Notes under the pieces: generated by a model
The model's input: only the letters and a program-made list of their open reading frames with translations
Told to the model about the DNA's origin: nothing
Databases searched by the model: none
From: Liolophura sinensis
Taxonomy: Eukaryota; Mollusca; Polyplacophora; Chitonida; Chitonidae
DNA: 64,000 nt
Reading direction: 5' to 3'
Assembly: GCF_032854445.1 (NCBI RefSeq)
Contig: NC_088297.1
Coordinates: 24,193,127 to 24,257,126, forward strand
Part shown: piece after piece, positions 11,136 through 23,309 of the stretch
How positions within the stretch are numbered: position 1 is the first letter of the stretch
How the letters are laid out: each line of letters opens with the position of its first letter
Program-made: the position numbers and the translations under genes

Positions 11136-11789
11136 TTTTCTCCTAAAATCATCTCCCCTTCATACGGTGCCATAACTTTCAGAAAAACGGGGCCCGAGCG
11201 TAGTATTTTATAAGGCAAAGAACTGCAGTTATAATAGGAAACACCTTTCTATTTCTATAGAAAATTTAACGCCGTCAGTTTCAAAACGTGAGTGTGTAGA
11301 CCTCCAATGAAACGAAATCAATAACTGAAGGATTATTGGTTTAGGCACTTTGGCAGCATTACAGCCATATGGTGGTAACAGCTCAAGCTGAATATTCGAC
11401 CTGGAATAGCATTTTCAAATCTACGCTTACATTATAACGCTATGGTATAAGTGAATCACCCATTTCAGCTCGAAAATGGACGGTATATATTTCCATACGA
11501 TACAAATAAAAATGTAACATATCATCAGCTATGGACTTTAAAGCGCTACCAAAGGATAATTGCTTCAGTTAATGTATGTTTACCCTGCCTTTCTGGAATG
11601 CGTTATCCAATTGCCGGTTAACGCATATCAGAAAATTGGAGATAGAAAACTGGATATTCTATGCGAACCAGAGGTTTCAAGGTCACCTTGAATTTAAATG
11701 ACGCCATAACAAAACCAGCATGCTCTCCAGCAAGAATCTGGGCGGTTACAATGGGGGGTGGGGGGGTGGGGGTGAGGGGTGGAGGAAAA

Positions 11790-11880
11790 TGTATGTATGT
11801 ATGCTTGAGTTTTCATGTCGTACTTAACACTTTTTCAGTTATGTGGTGATGAGGAGTCCATATATACATATACACGTGTG
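11790..11880 (+). mobile_element. Fragment of the 'cttgggtttaacgtcgtac' repeat family
   Basis: GTATGTATGTATGCTTGAG is followed by a diverged form of the family core, including CGTACTTAACACTTTTTCAG. Related copies lie at 31588 (minus), 33693, 33955, 44695 and 61540. Confidence 0.6.
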
Positions 11881-12274
11881 TTCTTATGAGAAAGCTAATC
11901 TATCCCGCCAAAGCACTGCTGCCACTGAAGTATTACGGCGAAGAAACCAGACATGACACCCCGGCCACTCACATTATGCTAACACCGGGCCAGCAGGTCC
12001 TGTTTTCTTGCTCTAATCTTTTAGTGCTGAATGCCGAGCGAGGCAGCAACAAATACCGTTTTTGTTTACCGATTTTGAGGACGAGGGAAATCCCACATGA
12101 ATGTGAGCCAGGTCTCACACTGCATGGCTATTGCCGGGTTTCGTTTCACAACTGACCGGCCGTCTTTGGTGGAGCTCAACAGCTAACGATGCTAACATAG
12201 CTGCAAAACAAGGGTGAAACAAACTATCTACGTTCGCATTGAGACAGTCACTGACAGTAGGTTATGGGTGTGAT

Positions 12275-12835
12275 CAGGTAACTTCAAGGAAAGTGGCCCA
12301 TGTAAGGTCAGGGAAAGGGGCCCAGTTATGTTCATGGAGAGTTATTCTAGTATCCTCAGGGAAAGTGGGCCGAGTAACTTCACGTAGAGTTATTCTAGTA
12401 TCCTCAGGTAAAGTGGACCGAGTAACTTCACGGAGAGTTATTCTAGTATCCTCAGGCAAAGTGGACCGAGTAACTTCACGGAGAGTTATTCTGGCATCCC
12501 CAGGAAAAGTGGACCGAGTAACTTCACGGAGAGTTATTCTAGTATGCTCAGGCAAAGTGGACCGAGTAACTTCACGGAGAGTTATTCTAGTATGCTCAGG
12601 CAAAGTGGACCGAGTAACTTCACGGAGAGTTATTCTAGTGTCCCCAGGGAAAGTGGACCGAGTAACTTCACGGAGAGTTATTCTAGTATCCTTAGGCAAA
12701 GTGGACCGAGTAACTTCACAGAAAGTTATTCTAGTATCCTCAGGGAAATGGACCGAGTAACTTCAAGGAAAGTTATTTTAGTATCCTCAGGGAAATGGAC
12801 CGAGTAACTTCACGGAGAGTTATTTTAGTGTCATG
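12275..12835. repeat. 48-bp tandem array
   Basis: About 11 units of the type GAGAGTTATTCTAGTATCCT, CAGGCAAAGT, GGACCGAGTAACTTCACG. The 48-bp period keeps several frames open on both strands and gives 16-residue repeating pseudo-peptides. I do not regard these as genes. Confidence 0.92.
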
Positions 12836-13079
12836 AGGGAAAGTGCTGCCTCACGAATGTCTTTGACACCAATACCAATTACACGTGTAAACGAATTGTG
12901 GGTTTTCTTCCATAATAATTGGGTTGAATGAAGCATATTGTAAACAATTTTTTGAGCAATTTCCTGAATTTGCGGCTTTTTAAGTATAATGTATGTTTCT
13001 TAATATGATTAAGAAAAAATATTAACTCATCGTATCCAAAGGCTACAATAGCTACTTGACCAGTAGTATCTTTTACTTG

Positions 13080-13325
13080 GAAACAATCAGTAATATCACC
13101 CGTTATACGGCGCATGTCACCTGTAATTTGGCGCATGTCACCTGTAATGCCACCTGTCACCTGTAATGTCCCCTGTAATTTGGTGCATGTCACCTGTACT
13201 GTCACCCGTTATACGGCGCATGTCACCTGTAATTTGGCGCATGTCACCCGTAATGTCACCTGTCACCTGTAATGTCCCCTGTAATTTGGTTTATGTCACC
13301 TGTAATGACACCTGTAATTTGGCGC
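13080..13325. repeat. ~21-bp tandem array
   Basis: Units of CACCTGTAATTTGGCGCATGT with a CACCTGTAATGTC variant are repeated about ten times. A longer block starting CCCGTTATACGGCGCATGT is itself duplicated (13098 and 13206). Confidence 0.8.
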
Positions 13326-13736
13326 TTGCCAATAAGGCCAGGTAATGAATTCATGAACATCGGAGCATTCCAAATTCACAAAGTATATTGAACAATTTCG
13401 ACTAGCCAAGGTCCTAGCTGAATTCATCAATATTTTTGCTTTTCCTGAGTACTACATTATCCGTCTGAGCACAAAACATCCTCACATCAGCTAGAATGAG
13501 CAGTAAACAGGATACAGGATAGGTTCCCTATCATGCAGAACACGAATCATCAGCCTTCAGACTTCTTTTGGATAGAGGTTGATGAGGTTGTTTTTGCTAA
13601 ATACATGCAACTTCGACATCCTCTAATTGTCCAAAACAATATCCAAAAATCCAAAAAAGGGAATCATTTCAGTAGAAGGTAATAAATGCGCATTCATCAT
13701 TGACTTGAAATTTGAAAAAATATCCTGTACTCTCAC

Positions 13737-16398
13737 AGGTTGATCGGTCTAGACACTTCTATCCTGTGCTGTGAGTGGTTGATCGGTCTAGACACTTGTA
13801 TCCTGTGCTGTGAGTGGTTGATCGGTCTAGACACTTCTATCCTGTGCTGTGAGTGGTTGATCGGTCTAGACACTTGTATCCTGTGCTGTGAGTGGTTGAT
13901 CGATCTAGACACTTCTATCCTGTGCTGTGACTCGTTAATGAGTCTAGACACTCCTATCCTGTGCTGTAAGTAATTGATCGGTCTAGACATTTCTATCCTG
14001 TGCTGTAAGTTATTGATCGGTCTAGACATTTCTATCCTGTGCTGTAAGTAATTGATCGGTCTAGACACTTCTATCCTGTGCTGTGAGTGATTGATCGGTC
14101 TCAACTCTTCTACCCTGTGCTGTGAGTGGTTGATCGGTCTAGACACTTCTATCCTGTGCTGTAAGTAATTGATCGGTCTAGACATTTCTATCCTGTGCTG
14201 TAAGTTATTGATCGGTCTAGACACTTCTATCCTGTGCTGTGAGTGATTGATCGGTCTAGACACTTCTATCCTGTGAGTGGTTGACCGGTCTAGCCTCTTC
14301 TACCATGTGCTGTGAGTGGTTAATCAGTCTAGACACTTCTATCCTGTGCTGTGAGTAATTTATCAGTCTAGACATGTATATCCTGTGTTGTAAGTGATTG
14401 ATCGGTCTCCACTCTTCTATAAGGTGCTGTGAGTGGTTGATCGGTCTAGACACTTCTATCCATTGCTGTGAGTGATTGGTCGGTCTAGACACTTCTATCC
14501 ATTGCTGTGAGTGGTTGATCGTTCTAGACACTTCTATCCATTGCTGTGAGTGGTTGATCGGCCTAGACACTTCTATCCTGTGCTGTGAGTGGTTGATGGT
14601 CTAGACACGTCTAACCTGTGCTGCAAGTAATTGATCGGTCTCGACACTTCTATCCTGTGCTGCAAGTAATTGATCGGTCTCGACACTTCTATCCTGTGCT
14701 GTGAGTGGTTGATCGGTCTCGACACTTCTATCCTGTGCTGTGAGTGATTGATCGGTCTAGACACTTCTATCCATTGCTGTGAGTGGTTGATCGGTCTAGA
14801 CTCTTCTATCCTTTGCTGTGAGTGGTTGATCGAACTAGACACTTCTATCCTGTGCTGCAAGTAATTGATCGGTCTAGACACTTCTATCCTGTGCTGTGAG
14901 TGGTTGATCGGTCTAGACACTTCTATCCTGCGCTGTGATTAATTAATCGGTCTGGACACTTCTATCCTGTGCTGCAGGTAATTGATCGGTCTAGACACTT
15001 CTATCCATTGCTGTGAGTGGTTGATCGGTCTAGACTCTTCTATCCTGTGCTGTGAGTGGTTGATCGAACTAGACACTTCTATCCTGTGCTGCAAGTAATT
15101 GATCGGTCCAGACACTTCTATCCTGTGCTGTGAGTGGTTGATCGGTCTAGACACTTCTATCCTGTGCTGTGATTAATTAATCGGTCTGGACACTTCTATC
15201 CTGTGCTGCAGGTAATTGATCGGTCTAGACACTTCTATCCATTGCTGTGAGTGGTTGATCGGTCTAGACACTTCTATCCTGTGCTGTGAGTGGTTGATCG
15301 GCCTAGACACCTCTATCCTGTGCTGTGAGTGGTTGATCGGTCTAGACACTTCTATCCTGTGCTGTGATTAATTAATCGGTCTGGACACTTCTATCCTGTG
15401 CTGCAGGTAATTGATCGGTCTAGACACTTCTATCCATTGCTGTGAGTGATTGGTCGGTCTAGACACTTCTATCCTGTGCTGTGAGTGGTTGATCGGCTTA
15501 GACGCTTCTATCCTGTGCTGTGAGTGGTTGATCGGTCTAGACACGTCTAACCTGTGCTGCAAGTAATTGATCGGTCTAGACACTTCTATCCTGTGCTGTG
15601 AGTGGTTGATCGGCCTAGACACCTCTATCCTGTGCTGTGAGTGGTTGATCAGTCTAGACACTTCTATCCTGTGCTGTGATTAATTAATCGGTCTGGACAC
15701 TTCTATCCTGTGCTGCAGGTAATTGATCGGTCTAGACACTTCTATCCATTGCTGTGAGTGATTGGTCGGTCTAGACACTTCTATCCTGTGCTGTGAGTGG
15801 TTGATCGGCCTAGACTCTTCTATCCATTGCTGTGAGTGGTTGATCGGTCTAGACACGTCTAACCTGTGCTGCAAGTAATTGATCGGTCTAGACACTTCTA
15901 TCCTGTGCTGAAGGTAATTGATCGGTCTAGACACTTCTATCCTGTGCTGTGAGTGGTTGATCGGTCTCGACACTTCTATCCTGTGCTGTGTGGTTGATCG
16001 GTCTAGACACTTCTATCCTGTGCTGTGAGTGGTTGATCGGTCTAGACACTTCTATCCTGTGCTGTGAGTGGTTGATCGGTCTGGACACTTCTATCCTCTG
16101 CTGTGAGTGGTTGATCGGTCTAGAATTTTCTATTCTGTGTTGTGAGTGGTTAATCGATTTAGACACTTTTACCCTGTGCTGTGAGTCGTTGATCGGTCTA
16201 GACACCTCTATCCTGTGCTGGGAGTGATTGATCGGTCTAGACACTTCTATCCATTGCTGTGAGTGGTTGATTGGTCTAGACACTTTTATCCTGTACTCTA
16301 ATAGGTTGATCGGTTTAGACACTTCTATCCTGTGCTGTGAGTGATCAGTCTATACACTTCTATCCTGTGTTGTGAGTGGTTGATCGGTCTAGACACTT
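13737..16398. repeat. 39-bp tandem array, ~68 copies
   Basis: The unit is GTTGATCGGTCTAGACACTT plus CTATCCTGTGCTGTGAGTG (39 bp). The array spans 2.66 kb with no insertion. A marked variant with GATTAATTAATCGGTCTGG recurs at 14936, 15171, 15366 and 15678. These steps equal roughly 6, 5 and 8 units, showing block duplications. The 13-residue pseudo-peptide repeats in open frames are by-products of the 3n period. Confidence 0.95.
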
Positions 16399-17699
16399 CG
16401 CTTTAAATTGGTGGTACATGTTGTTTACTAACATGACTGAGGTTTTGAAAACATGTCATGCTGGTTCGTCATTAAGCTCAGTTGCCAGAAAGCTTGCTAC
16501 GTACAAATGCTTTGGCCAAGGGCGATATCTAACCCAGGTCTCCGCCAGGCTAATACCAACAATGGCCGTGACAAGCTTTCTATAAATTCGATATGTGTCT
16601 TCTTATTACCGATACTCTTTAGCCTCGGGAGTATTATTGCCTATAGCCGACGAGTAGAAACAATACCCAACGGTTCTAGGTTGGGCTTGTCTCATTAACA
16701 AATTAATGTTACACTGCTTTTGAATATTGATACTATACGCACTGATTATATAGTAACGTCTTGCTGAATACGTCTTTGAAGATTTGTCATCGTTGATCAG
16801 GTAGTAGGAGGTGACTTGGTCGGAGGGGGCGTATTTTTTAATTTCATCTTTCGGTTATCTGCACAATGTACGGTATAATGTGATTATTAACTTGAAACAC
16901 GATCATTCTCATTAATACTATCAGTGACATTTTAGTCAGCAGAGGGTTGTTCCTTCCATCAACCTTGTGTATTAAAAATAACAATTAACCGCAAACAACT
17001 AATCCCCGGGGCCTTTACGTCTCGTGCGCAGGCACTACAATCAATTTACTGGGAAAAATAGACATCTCCAGTCTCTTTTATATACTAGACAACGGTTAGT
17101 CGCTGCAGTGCACAGACGGACCATTCCCGCTCCGAGAAGAAGAAAAAAACATAATTAAAAATTACAGGGAATGCAGTTCAATTACAGGTCTAGCTAGATA
17201 ACACCGTGTAATGAGATTTGCGCTGCAATCTCCAGGGGGTTTTATGCATATACATGCGTTTAAAGATACACTTAGCACCGCCATATCAAAGCTTTGTCTG
17301 GTCACGTGACCTCATTATTCATACGTGTACACAGCTGTGAATGACTCGTACATTAATCCGATATAGCCTTCTCTTCATGGCTCAGGTAATATTTTTTTCT
17401 TTGTAAGGGGGTGGGGTTCTTCACAGGAATCGTCAGGTAATTGAACCAGTCTTTGTGTGTCTCTTTAATCCGCCTTATCCACTTTTCTCGGCGTGTGTAG
17501 CGATACATACAAATATATATAGATATATTATATATAAATATAATACAAAACATTTCCATTAGAGCTTCACTGACACGAAACCTTGAAAATGGTTTTAATA
17601 AAAATGAAATAGTGAGTCATGCATCGCCTTGTGTCTTTTGTTGGAGTTACCTCAATGCTCTACTCTATAAATAGATAACACTGGTGTCTTCTAACATGA
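16399..17699. other. Intron of gene 1, no recognised feature
   Basis: No exon or repeat was recognised over about 1.3 kb. There is a short TA-rich tract near 17512-17545. Confidence 0.4.
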
Positions 17700-18010
17700 C
17701 CTGAGAGCAGGCATGGGTTAAGTTCTTGGACGAGCTTGTCCTTTAGTCGCTATCAGTCACATGGGTCACTTTTTCAAAACCAGGCCTTGGTCGTTTACGC
17801 AGTCTGACGTTCGTCGTGAGCATATCTGTGAGTCATTTATGGAAAAGTCTGTTAGTACCTTGCCAAAGGTAGGTGGTTTAGCCCAAGCATTCTGGTTTCC
17901 TCCATCCATAAAAATGATCGCTATGGTGGACGTGAAAAATGCATATGGTGTCAAGCAACAATAATTAATTAATTAAACATAAATAAATGAATAAATAAAT
18001 AAATAAATAA
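17700..18010 (+). mobile_element. Second SINE-like family copy
   Basis: A tRNA-like start (CATGGGTTAAGTTCTTGGAC) is followed by TTGCCAAAGGTAGGTGGTTT and CATTCTGGTTTCCTCCATCC. The tail ends in (AAAT)n. It resembles the fuller copy at 57208-57577. Its tail ends 29 bp from the splice donor of exon 2. Confidence 0.65.
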
Positions 18011-18038
18011 TATCTGTAGAGAATATGATGTCACTCAC

Positions 18039-18140
18039 CAATCCCCTGTACGGCATTGCAGGCCGTGTTGGCGTAATCCACGGTAAAGTTATGACCAGAC
18101 AACAGTCCCTTTTCCAATATGTCTTCCACGGCTATTTTAA
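18039..18140 (-). CDS. ANF-receptor-like gene, exon 2
   Basis: A short exon of two bases plus 33 codons plus one base, encoding residues 54-87. The acceptor ATTTCAG lies just beyond 18140, and the donor GTGAGTG is at 18038-18032. The peptide starts KIAVEDILEKGLLSGHNFTV and continues to a cysteine at residue 81. A helix of the form A-V-E-x-I/V followed by G-L-L-x-G-x-N-x-T is characteristic of the ANF_receptor N-terminal lobe. HNFT gives an N-glycosylation sequon at residue 71. Phase matches exons 1 and 3. Introns of 7.8 kb (upstream) and 14.2 kb (downstream) flank it. Confidence 0.87.
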
Positions 18141-19955
18141 CTGAAATAATCAAACGGTCGAGAATTAAGATGTCATGGTGGTCCATACAAGACAAGGCGG
18201 GGAACTCTACTATTACCTTATGTAATAATTTGGTTTCTGTTCCCGCCTTAATGGAAACACGGTTGCGGAAGTGGCCATTGTCTTCTCGTAATGAATAAGA
18301 AATACGTCACCAATTTGCCCACAAAACGTCGTGATAAAAGCAACGCCGGACAGTAGACTACACATGGTAGGTCTTCTTTCACGCCGAAGAACAGAGCACT
18401 ATGCCGGAGTATCTATTGTATTCGGACTTAAACGAGAAATAAGTTTTGTGTGGTGGATATTTGGGACCACCTCTTGGTGTATAGCCCGCTGGCCTATTAA
18501 TAATGCTCTGAATAGTGACGTGATCCATGTCTAATAATTTTATTTGAAAGTAAATTTGTTGTTTGTATCCAATCATATGTACTTAATCGGAATTAATATT
18601 ATGAATATATTAGAATATCATCAAAATCTAGGTTGAGCACATCTGTGACCTGAAAAGTTCAAATTCTAGCGCAAATATATTTATTAAACATGAATTACAT
18701 CGCTGTGTTACCCCCAAAAATATATATGCTAAGAGGTGGTACCAAATACCCGCGATACAAAAATGTTCTTTTTCTTAGAGAAAAATCGAAAAAAAAACCT
18801 CACTGAAGACCCCTTCTACAACTAACTTTTCGCACTCTTTTGTGGGAACTTTAGGGAATTTTTATGCTCTCTCTACCTTTAAATTTATTTATTTTTTCTT
18901 TTCTTATTGGGGGGGGGTGTTTTGTTTTCCGTTTTTGGGGCTGAGCAGTCTGATTTTGCACAACACTGGTGTGTGTTAGTATTACCTTTATAGATAAAGA
19001 AAACACGTAATGAAGTGTTAGCGAAAAGACTATGTTTGTTATATTTGTTTGATGTGAGGTTGCCTGGGGCTGCTTACATTTTGCTATTAACAAACCACAG
19101 GTTAAATGTTATGTTTCAGATTGTGCATTAAGTGAATGAGTGAGTGCTTGTGGGTTGATTATGTATTGACAACTGGATCCCTAACATAACAACGGCTCAT
19201 GAACTGGGTTCATACCAGCAGTGCCGGGAGACGTAATTAGGTTTTAAGACTATTGTAAGGTATGATGTTTAGATCAATTTTAGTAATAATGACGTCACGA
19301 ACTATTAATCTCATCCACAACACTATTTAATAACATGGCCCATATGGCTCACCACAGATTCAAAAATTAACAAATCATGAAATAATATGTAAAACTGTGT
19401 TTTGATACAAGGTTAAAAAAAATAATAATTATTAGGGTTTCAAGCCTCTGGCTGGAAGCCCTGTTACTTCTTTTAGGATTATTATTATTATTGTACGCAA
19501 AATTGTGCCACACTTTTAAGCAAAACCTGTCAGGCAAATATTCATGAAACTTGAGTATGTTGTAAGGAAGGGCTTGAAGTTGTACACCTTAACATCAGTC
19601 ACGTGACTTGGAGGCCATATATGATTTTGTTGAAAACTCTTCAAATTCTAACTCCTGCTAGTAACTGTATTTGCATAAGACTGCTTCAGCTCTGTTCTCC
19701 ATGACATTCTCCAAAATTTTGTTGGAATTCGATTTTTCATTTGTAAGCAAATAAGTCTTTAGCTATCCAATGAAAATAGTGTAAAACTTGGTTCACGAAT
19801 CTGGTATTTTTTCTGTCTGCGGTGCATACGTTTGTTTTAAATTGCGATCAAATTTTGAAAAAGCAGAATCCTCAGGTAATTGCACGTATTTAACTGTTAC
19901 AGTTGCAAAAGCCAGCATCAGCTGGACTTTAGCTCACATCGTTAACATTAGTGAG
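18141..19955. other. Intron of gene 1, no recognised feature
   Basis: AT-rich, with short homopolymers (for example a G run near 18910). No supported exon or repeat. Confidence 0.4.
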
Positions 19956-19959
19956 TGGC

Positions 19960-20225
19960 TCCTGGTGAAATCCAATTCTCACTGCTTCGGCTGCGGCTTT
20001 GAGTCAGGTGGTTTAGCACACCATTTAAATTTATGCAACGAAAAGATCTGGCGGTCATAGGCCCCGTTACATTGCGGCCTCTCTACTAGAGGAACGAGGC
20101 GTTTTAAGTATTCTCTGTTGACCACTGGGATTGAACTAAGACCTCCTGCGTCCAAGTCACTGACAGATAAGTGACTTAACCCGTCGGTCACGATCTGCCT
20201 GCGTATGTCATCGTGACAGCATGTA
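19960..20225 (-). mobile_element. tRNA-like dispersed repeat, copy A
   Basis: On the minus strand it begins with a tRNA-like segment (GGGTTAAGTCACTTATCTGT, then TTCAATCCCAGT as B-box-like). It runs to TTTAAATGGTGTGCTAAACC and a CAGCCGAAGCAGTGAGAA end. It aligns with 21550-21800 on the other strand, making an inverted pair about 1.3 kb apart. Confidence 0.7.
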
Positions 20226-20229
20226 GCCG

Positions 20230-21230
20230 CATTTGTTGCCAGCGGTTTAACCCTACAATAGTTATGGATAAAAGACAGTTGACAGTCAGCCTGCAGGTGT
20301 AGCCTGAAGTAAACGCTATTATCAATCGAAGGTAGATCCACTAAAGCTTTCGGCTAACGGGGCGAGGTGCACGCCACGATCGATGCCTGGTGAAGACGTT
20401 TTGAGCATAACTTCTAACTTATAGAACCCGTGGCTAAGACAATGCCCGTTGTGGCGGTCATCATGGTCACCATGGTAATTGTGTCGCATGTCGGTTAAGT
20501 ACACCGCCTGACCGGAATCGCTTTGCCGATTTCCGCTCTTGCTGAATTTTGCAAACTATCAGGACAACCCAACACCGATACCCTGCCATTGTTCTGATCC
20601 TGCCCTCAGTAGTTCTTCTGTATGTATGAAAGAGATACGTGTCTTTGTTACTTTTCTTTGTACTTGAGGTTTGTTTGAACAGTATGTTGGTTGTTTCACA
20701 TGAATGATGTTCCAGGGAGCGGTTAGGTGTACTACTCTCTGGCGGTAAAACAATTATGAATCAAAGGTTTAATGCCGGCCTGGAACCGGCACTTCTAGAT
20801 TTCTTTATCGTCATTGTTCACGAGGGCTCTGGTGAAAGTATGTGATCGGTCTTTTGTTAACTTCTGACAAGTTATAAAGTTTTACATTTTTGTAAAATTT
20901 ACTTCAAGAGCACTTATTACGGAATAAATGTGTGCTACATCTACTATGTCTGCTGTTATTTTTGTGGTACAAATTGTGTTCCTTGAGACAATAGGGCAAA
21001 AATTGCTCAAAAAATCCTGGAAAAATGGTCATATTTGTCTCCACTTTTATTAACCTGCGGTATACCAATGATTACTGTGCGGAATTCTTAGTTTTTGTCC
21101 TTAAATTCATAGTTTAGCATTCTTTCAAAAACATCTTAGCTTAAGATAACCCAGGCTATTAACTTGTCCGTTATCAATAGGCCTACTCATCACTGTTTTC
21201 GTGGCGTTGCTTTAGTCCTCGGTTTTCAGT
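20230..21230. other. Intron of gene 1, no recognised feature
   Basis: No exon, array or known repeat recognised. Confidence 0.4.
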
Positions 21231-21231
21231 A

Positions 21232-21475
21232 TTTATTTTTTGCATTTATTTGATTATTGGGAGTTTAGCCATATTCAAGAATGTTTCACTTATACGACTT
21301 ATATTACGGGGAGAAACAGGGTAGAGACCGGGGAAAGACCACGACCATTCGCAGGATGCTGCAAAACCTACCCACGTAGCCTGCATGAGCTGAACTCACA
21401 ACCATTACGATGGTGAGAGTCTGATGGTTTTATTCTTCTGCACTATCACGCTAATCACTCGGCCACGGATGTCAC
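21232..21475 (-). mobile_element. tRNA-derived SINE, diverged
   Basis: Minus-oriented: tail side TTTGATTATTGGGAGTTTAG, then TTCAAGAATGTTTCACTTAT. The body contains a match to CTGCATGAGCTGAACTCACA. The head end is ATCACTCGGCCACGGATG. Considerably decayed. Confidence 0.75.
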
Positions 21476-21549
21476 TTCCTTGGTTTTAGATTCACCCTGT
21501 CGTGATAGTTTTTAGATGCGGGCATTTGTCATACATTAGACTCCTAAAG

Positions 21550-21800
21550 TAAAATGGTGATAAAAGAGTGTTTTCTAACCGAGGGGTTAAGACATTTGTT
21601 TGTCAGTGACTTGAACGTCGGAGGCGTGAGATCAATCCCAGTCTGCAATACAGAATCCCCGAAATTCCTCCTGCCTCTGGAAGCGAGACCGCCTATGACT
21701 TCCAGGTTTTTTCGTTGCATGAATTTAAATGGTGTGCTAAACCTCCTGACTGAAAGCCACAGCCGAAACAGCGAGAACTGGATTTTCACAAGAGCCACTC
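21550..21800 (+). mobile_element. tRNA-like dispersed repeat, copy B
   Basis: GAGGGGTTAAGACATTTGTT, then GAGATCAATCCCAGT and TTTAAATGGTGTGCTAAACC, match copy A at 19960-20225. Coding-looking frames in both copies are not conserved in frame, so I read this as a non-coding repeat. Confidence 0.7.
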
Positions 21801-21805
21801 ATTAG

Positions 21806-22018
21806 TGCGATCAATGTGAGCTCAGGTCCAGCTGACGCTGGCTTCCTCTCTGTCTCTCACAGAGGAACATGCTCTGCCATTCACTAATGCGATCGCTGTG
21901 AGTTCAAGTCGTGGAATTCCCCCGGGCTCTGCCCGGTTTCCTCGCACCGTGGTGCTGTTCGCCGTCGTACCTGTGAAATATTCTCGAGTATATACACCAG
22001 TCAAATAAATACATAAAT
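21806..22018 (+). mobile_element. tRNA-derived SINE, rearranged
   Basis: Contains two copies of the head segment (GTGCGATCAATGTGAGCTCA and ATGCGATCGCTGTGAGTTCA), then CCCCCGGGCTCTGCCCGGTT and an (AAAT)n-type tail. The duplication suggests two SINEs joined or an internal duplication. Confidence 0.75.
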
Positions 22019-22374
22019 AACCGTACTTTTATGATGATTGATTTTTCAAGATAGAGTCTTAAAAACAAACATCATGTACATTAAGTAGTGTCCCAAAACA
22101 TTTTTCCAGCAACAGAATTTTTATAGACTGGTGCATGCTGATGGGCCAGCTAAATTTACATGCATATGTTAAACTGGTAAATGGCAGGTAGATAAAAACG
22201 ACAAATGATTTTGCAATTCCAGATTTCCAGATTCCTGAGAGAATATTTCCAATCCTCAAATGGTTTAATTTTTATGAACTAAAAGTCTCACCAAAAATGA
22301 AACTCCGAATATAAACCTTGCCTTATCTACCTCCATGACAAATAAAATTCATTTGCACATGGAAGTTTGAACAT

Positions 22375-22995
22375 TTGCAATAAAGATTAGCATGAAATCT
22401 AGTGTAACGTGCAATAAAGTTTAGCATGAAAGCCTTTGTAACGTGCAATAAAGATTAGCATGAAAGCTCGCGTAACATACAGATTAGCATGAAAGCTAGT
22501 GTAACGTGCAATAAAGATTAGCATGAATGCTAGTGTAACGTGATACTTAAAACCAGCATAAATTCTGGTGAAGTTACCAAATGAAAGCTGGTATGAAAAC
22601 TATTGTAACATAGACCTTAAAACCAGCTTATAGGCTACTGAAGCGACCAAATAAAAACTGATATGAAAGCTATTGTAACATGGAAATGAAAAAAAGCTTA
22701 TAGACTACTGAATCGAACCAATTAAAAATTGGTATGAAAGTTATTGTAACATGGAACTTAAAACCAGTATAGTATCTAGTGAAGCGACTAAATAAAAACT
22801 GGTATGAAAGCTAGTTTATGGAATTTAAAACCAGCATAAATGCTAATGAAGCGATCAGATGAAAAATGATATGAAAGCTGGTGTAATATGGAAGTTAAAA
22901 CCAGCATAAATGATAGTGAAGCGATCAAAGGAAGGCTGGTATGAAAGCTATTGTAACATGGAACGTAAAACCAGCGTACTGTTTATACCAACAAT
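22375..22995. repeat. ~70-bp degenerate array
   Basis: The motifs TGAAAGCTATTGTAACATGG, AAAACCAGCATAAATG and GAAGCGACCAAATAAAAACT recur about eight times. The left end starts with a shorter ~33-bp form (AATAAAGATTAGCATGAAAG). Confidence 0.75.
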
Positions 22996-23242
22996 GAAAG
23001 TTATTACAATGTATAGCTCTTAACCAGTGTTAAGGCCATGAATATAAGATTCAACCTAGAGAATAAAATCTAAGCAGCGACGATAGTGTCTTACAAACTG
23101 AAAAAGGTCACACGAAATCGGCGAAGTTCGGCCTCCTGTTTGTTTACCTCTGTTAGGGTTTTATTCTAACTGTCCATGTAAATGATTCCATAGCAGCAAT
23201 TTGCACTCTTCATAGCTCCAAAAGCTTAAGCTAGTTAAGATA

Positions 23243-23301
23243 AACTCATGCTAGTTTCCTCTCCGCGTACGGACGCAGAGGAAACCAGCATGAGTTTTAG
23301 C
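23243..23301. repeat. Hairpin made of SINE-derived segments
   Basis: AAACTCATGCTAGTTTCCTC and, 17 bp on, GAGGAAACCAGCATGAGTTT form an almost perfect stem. Both arms match the CTCATGCTGGCTTCCTCTCC segment of the common SINE, here as an inverted duplicate. It lies directly before the 47-bp array. Confidence 0.8.
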
Positions 23302-23309
23302 GACCGCCA

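Noticed and set aside
12239-12760. 173-codon open frame with 16-residue repeats
   Set aside because: By-product of the 48-bp array. The opposite strand is equally open and no non-repeat domain is present.
13733-16322. Several 70-176-codon repeating open frames
   Set aside because: The 39-bp unit is a multiple of three and has no stop in some frames. There is no start context or conserved domain outside the repeat.
21554-21805. Possible conserved protein shared with 19979-20341
   Set aside because: The nucleotide similarity is not kept in one reading frame, and the sequence has a tRNA-like start. A non-coding repeat explains it better.
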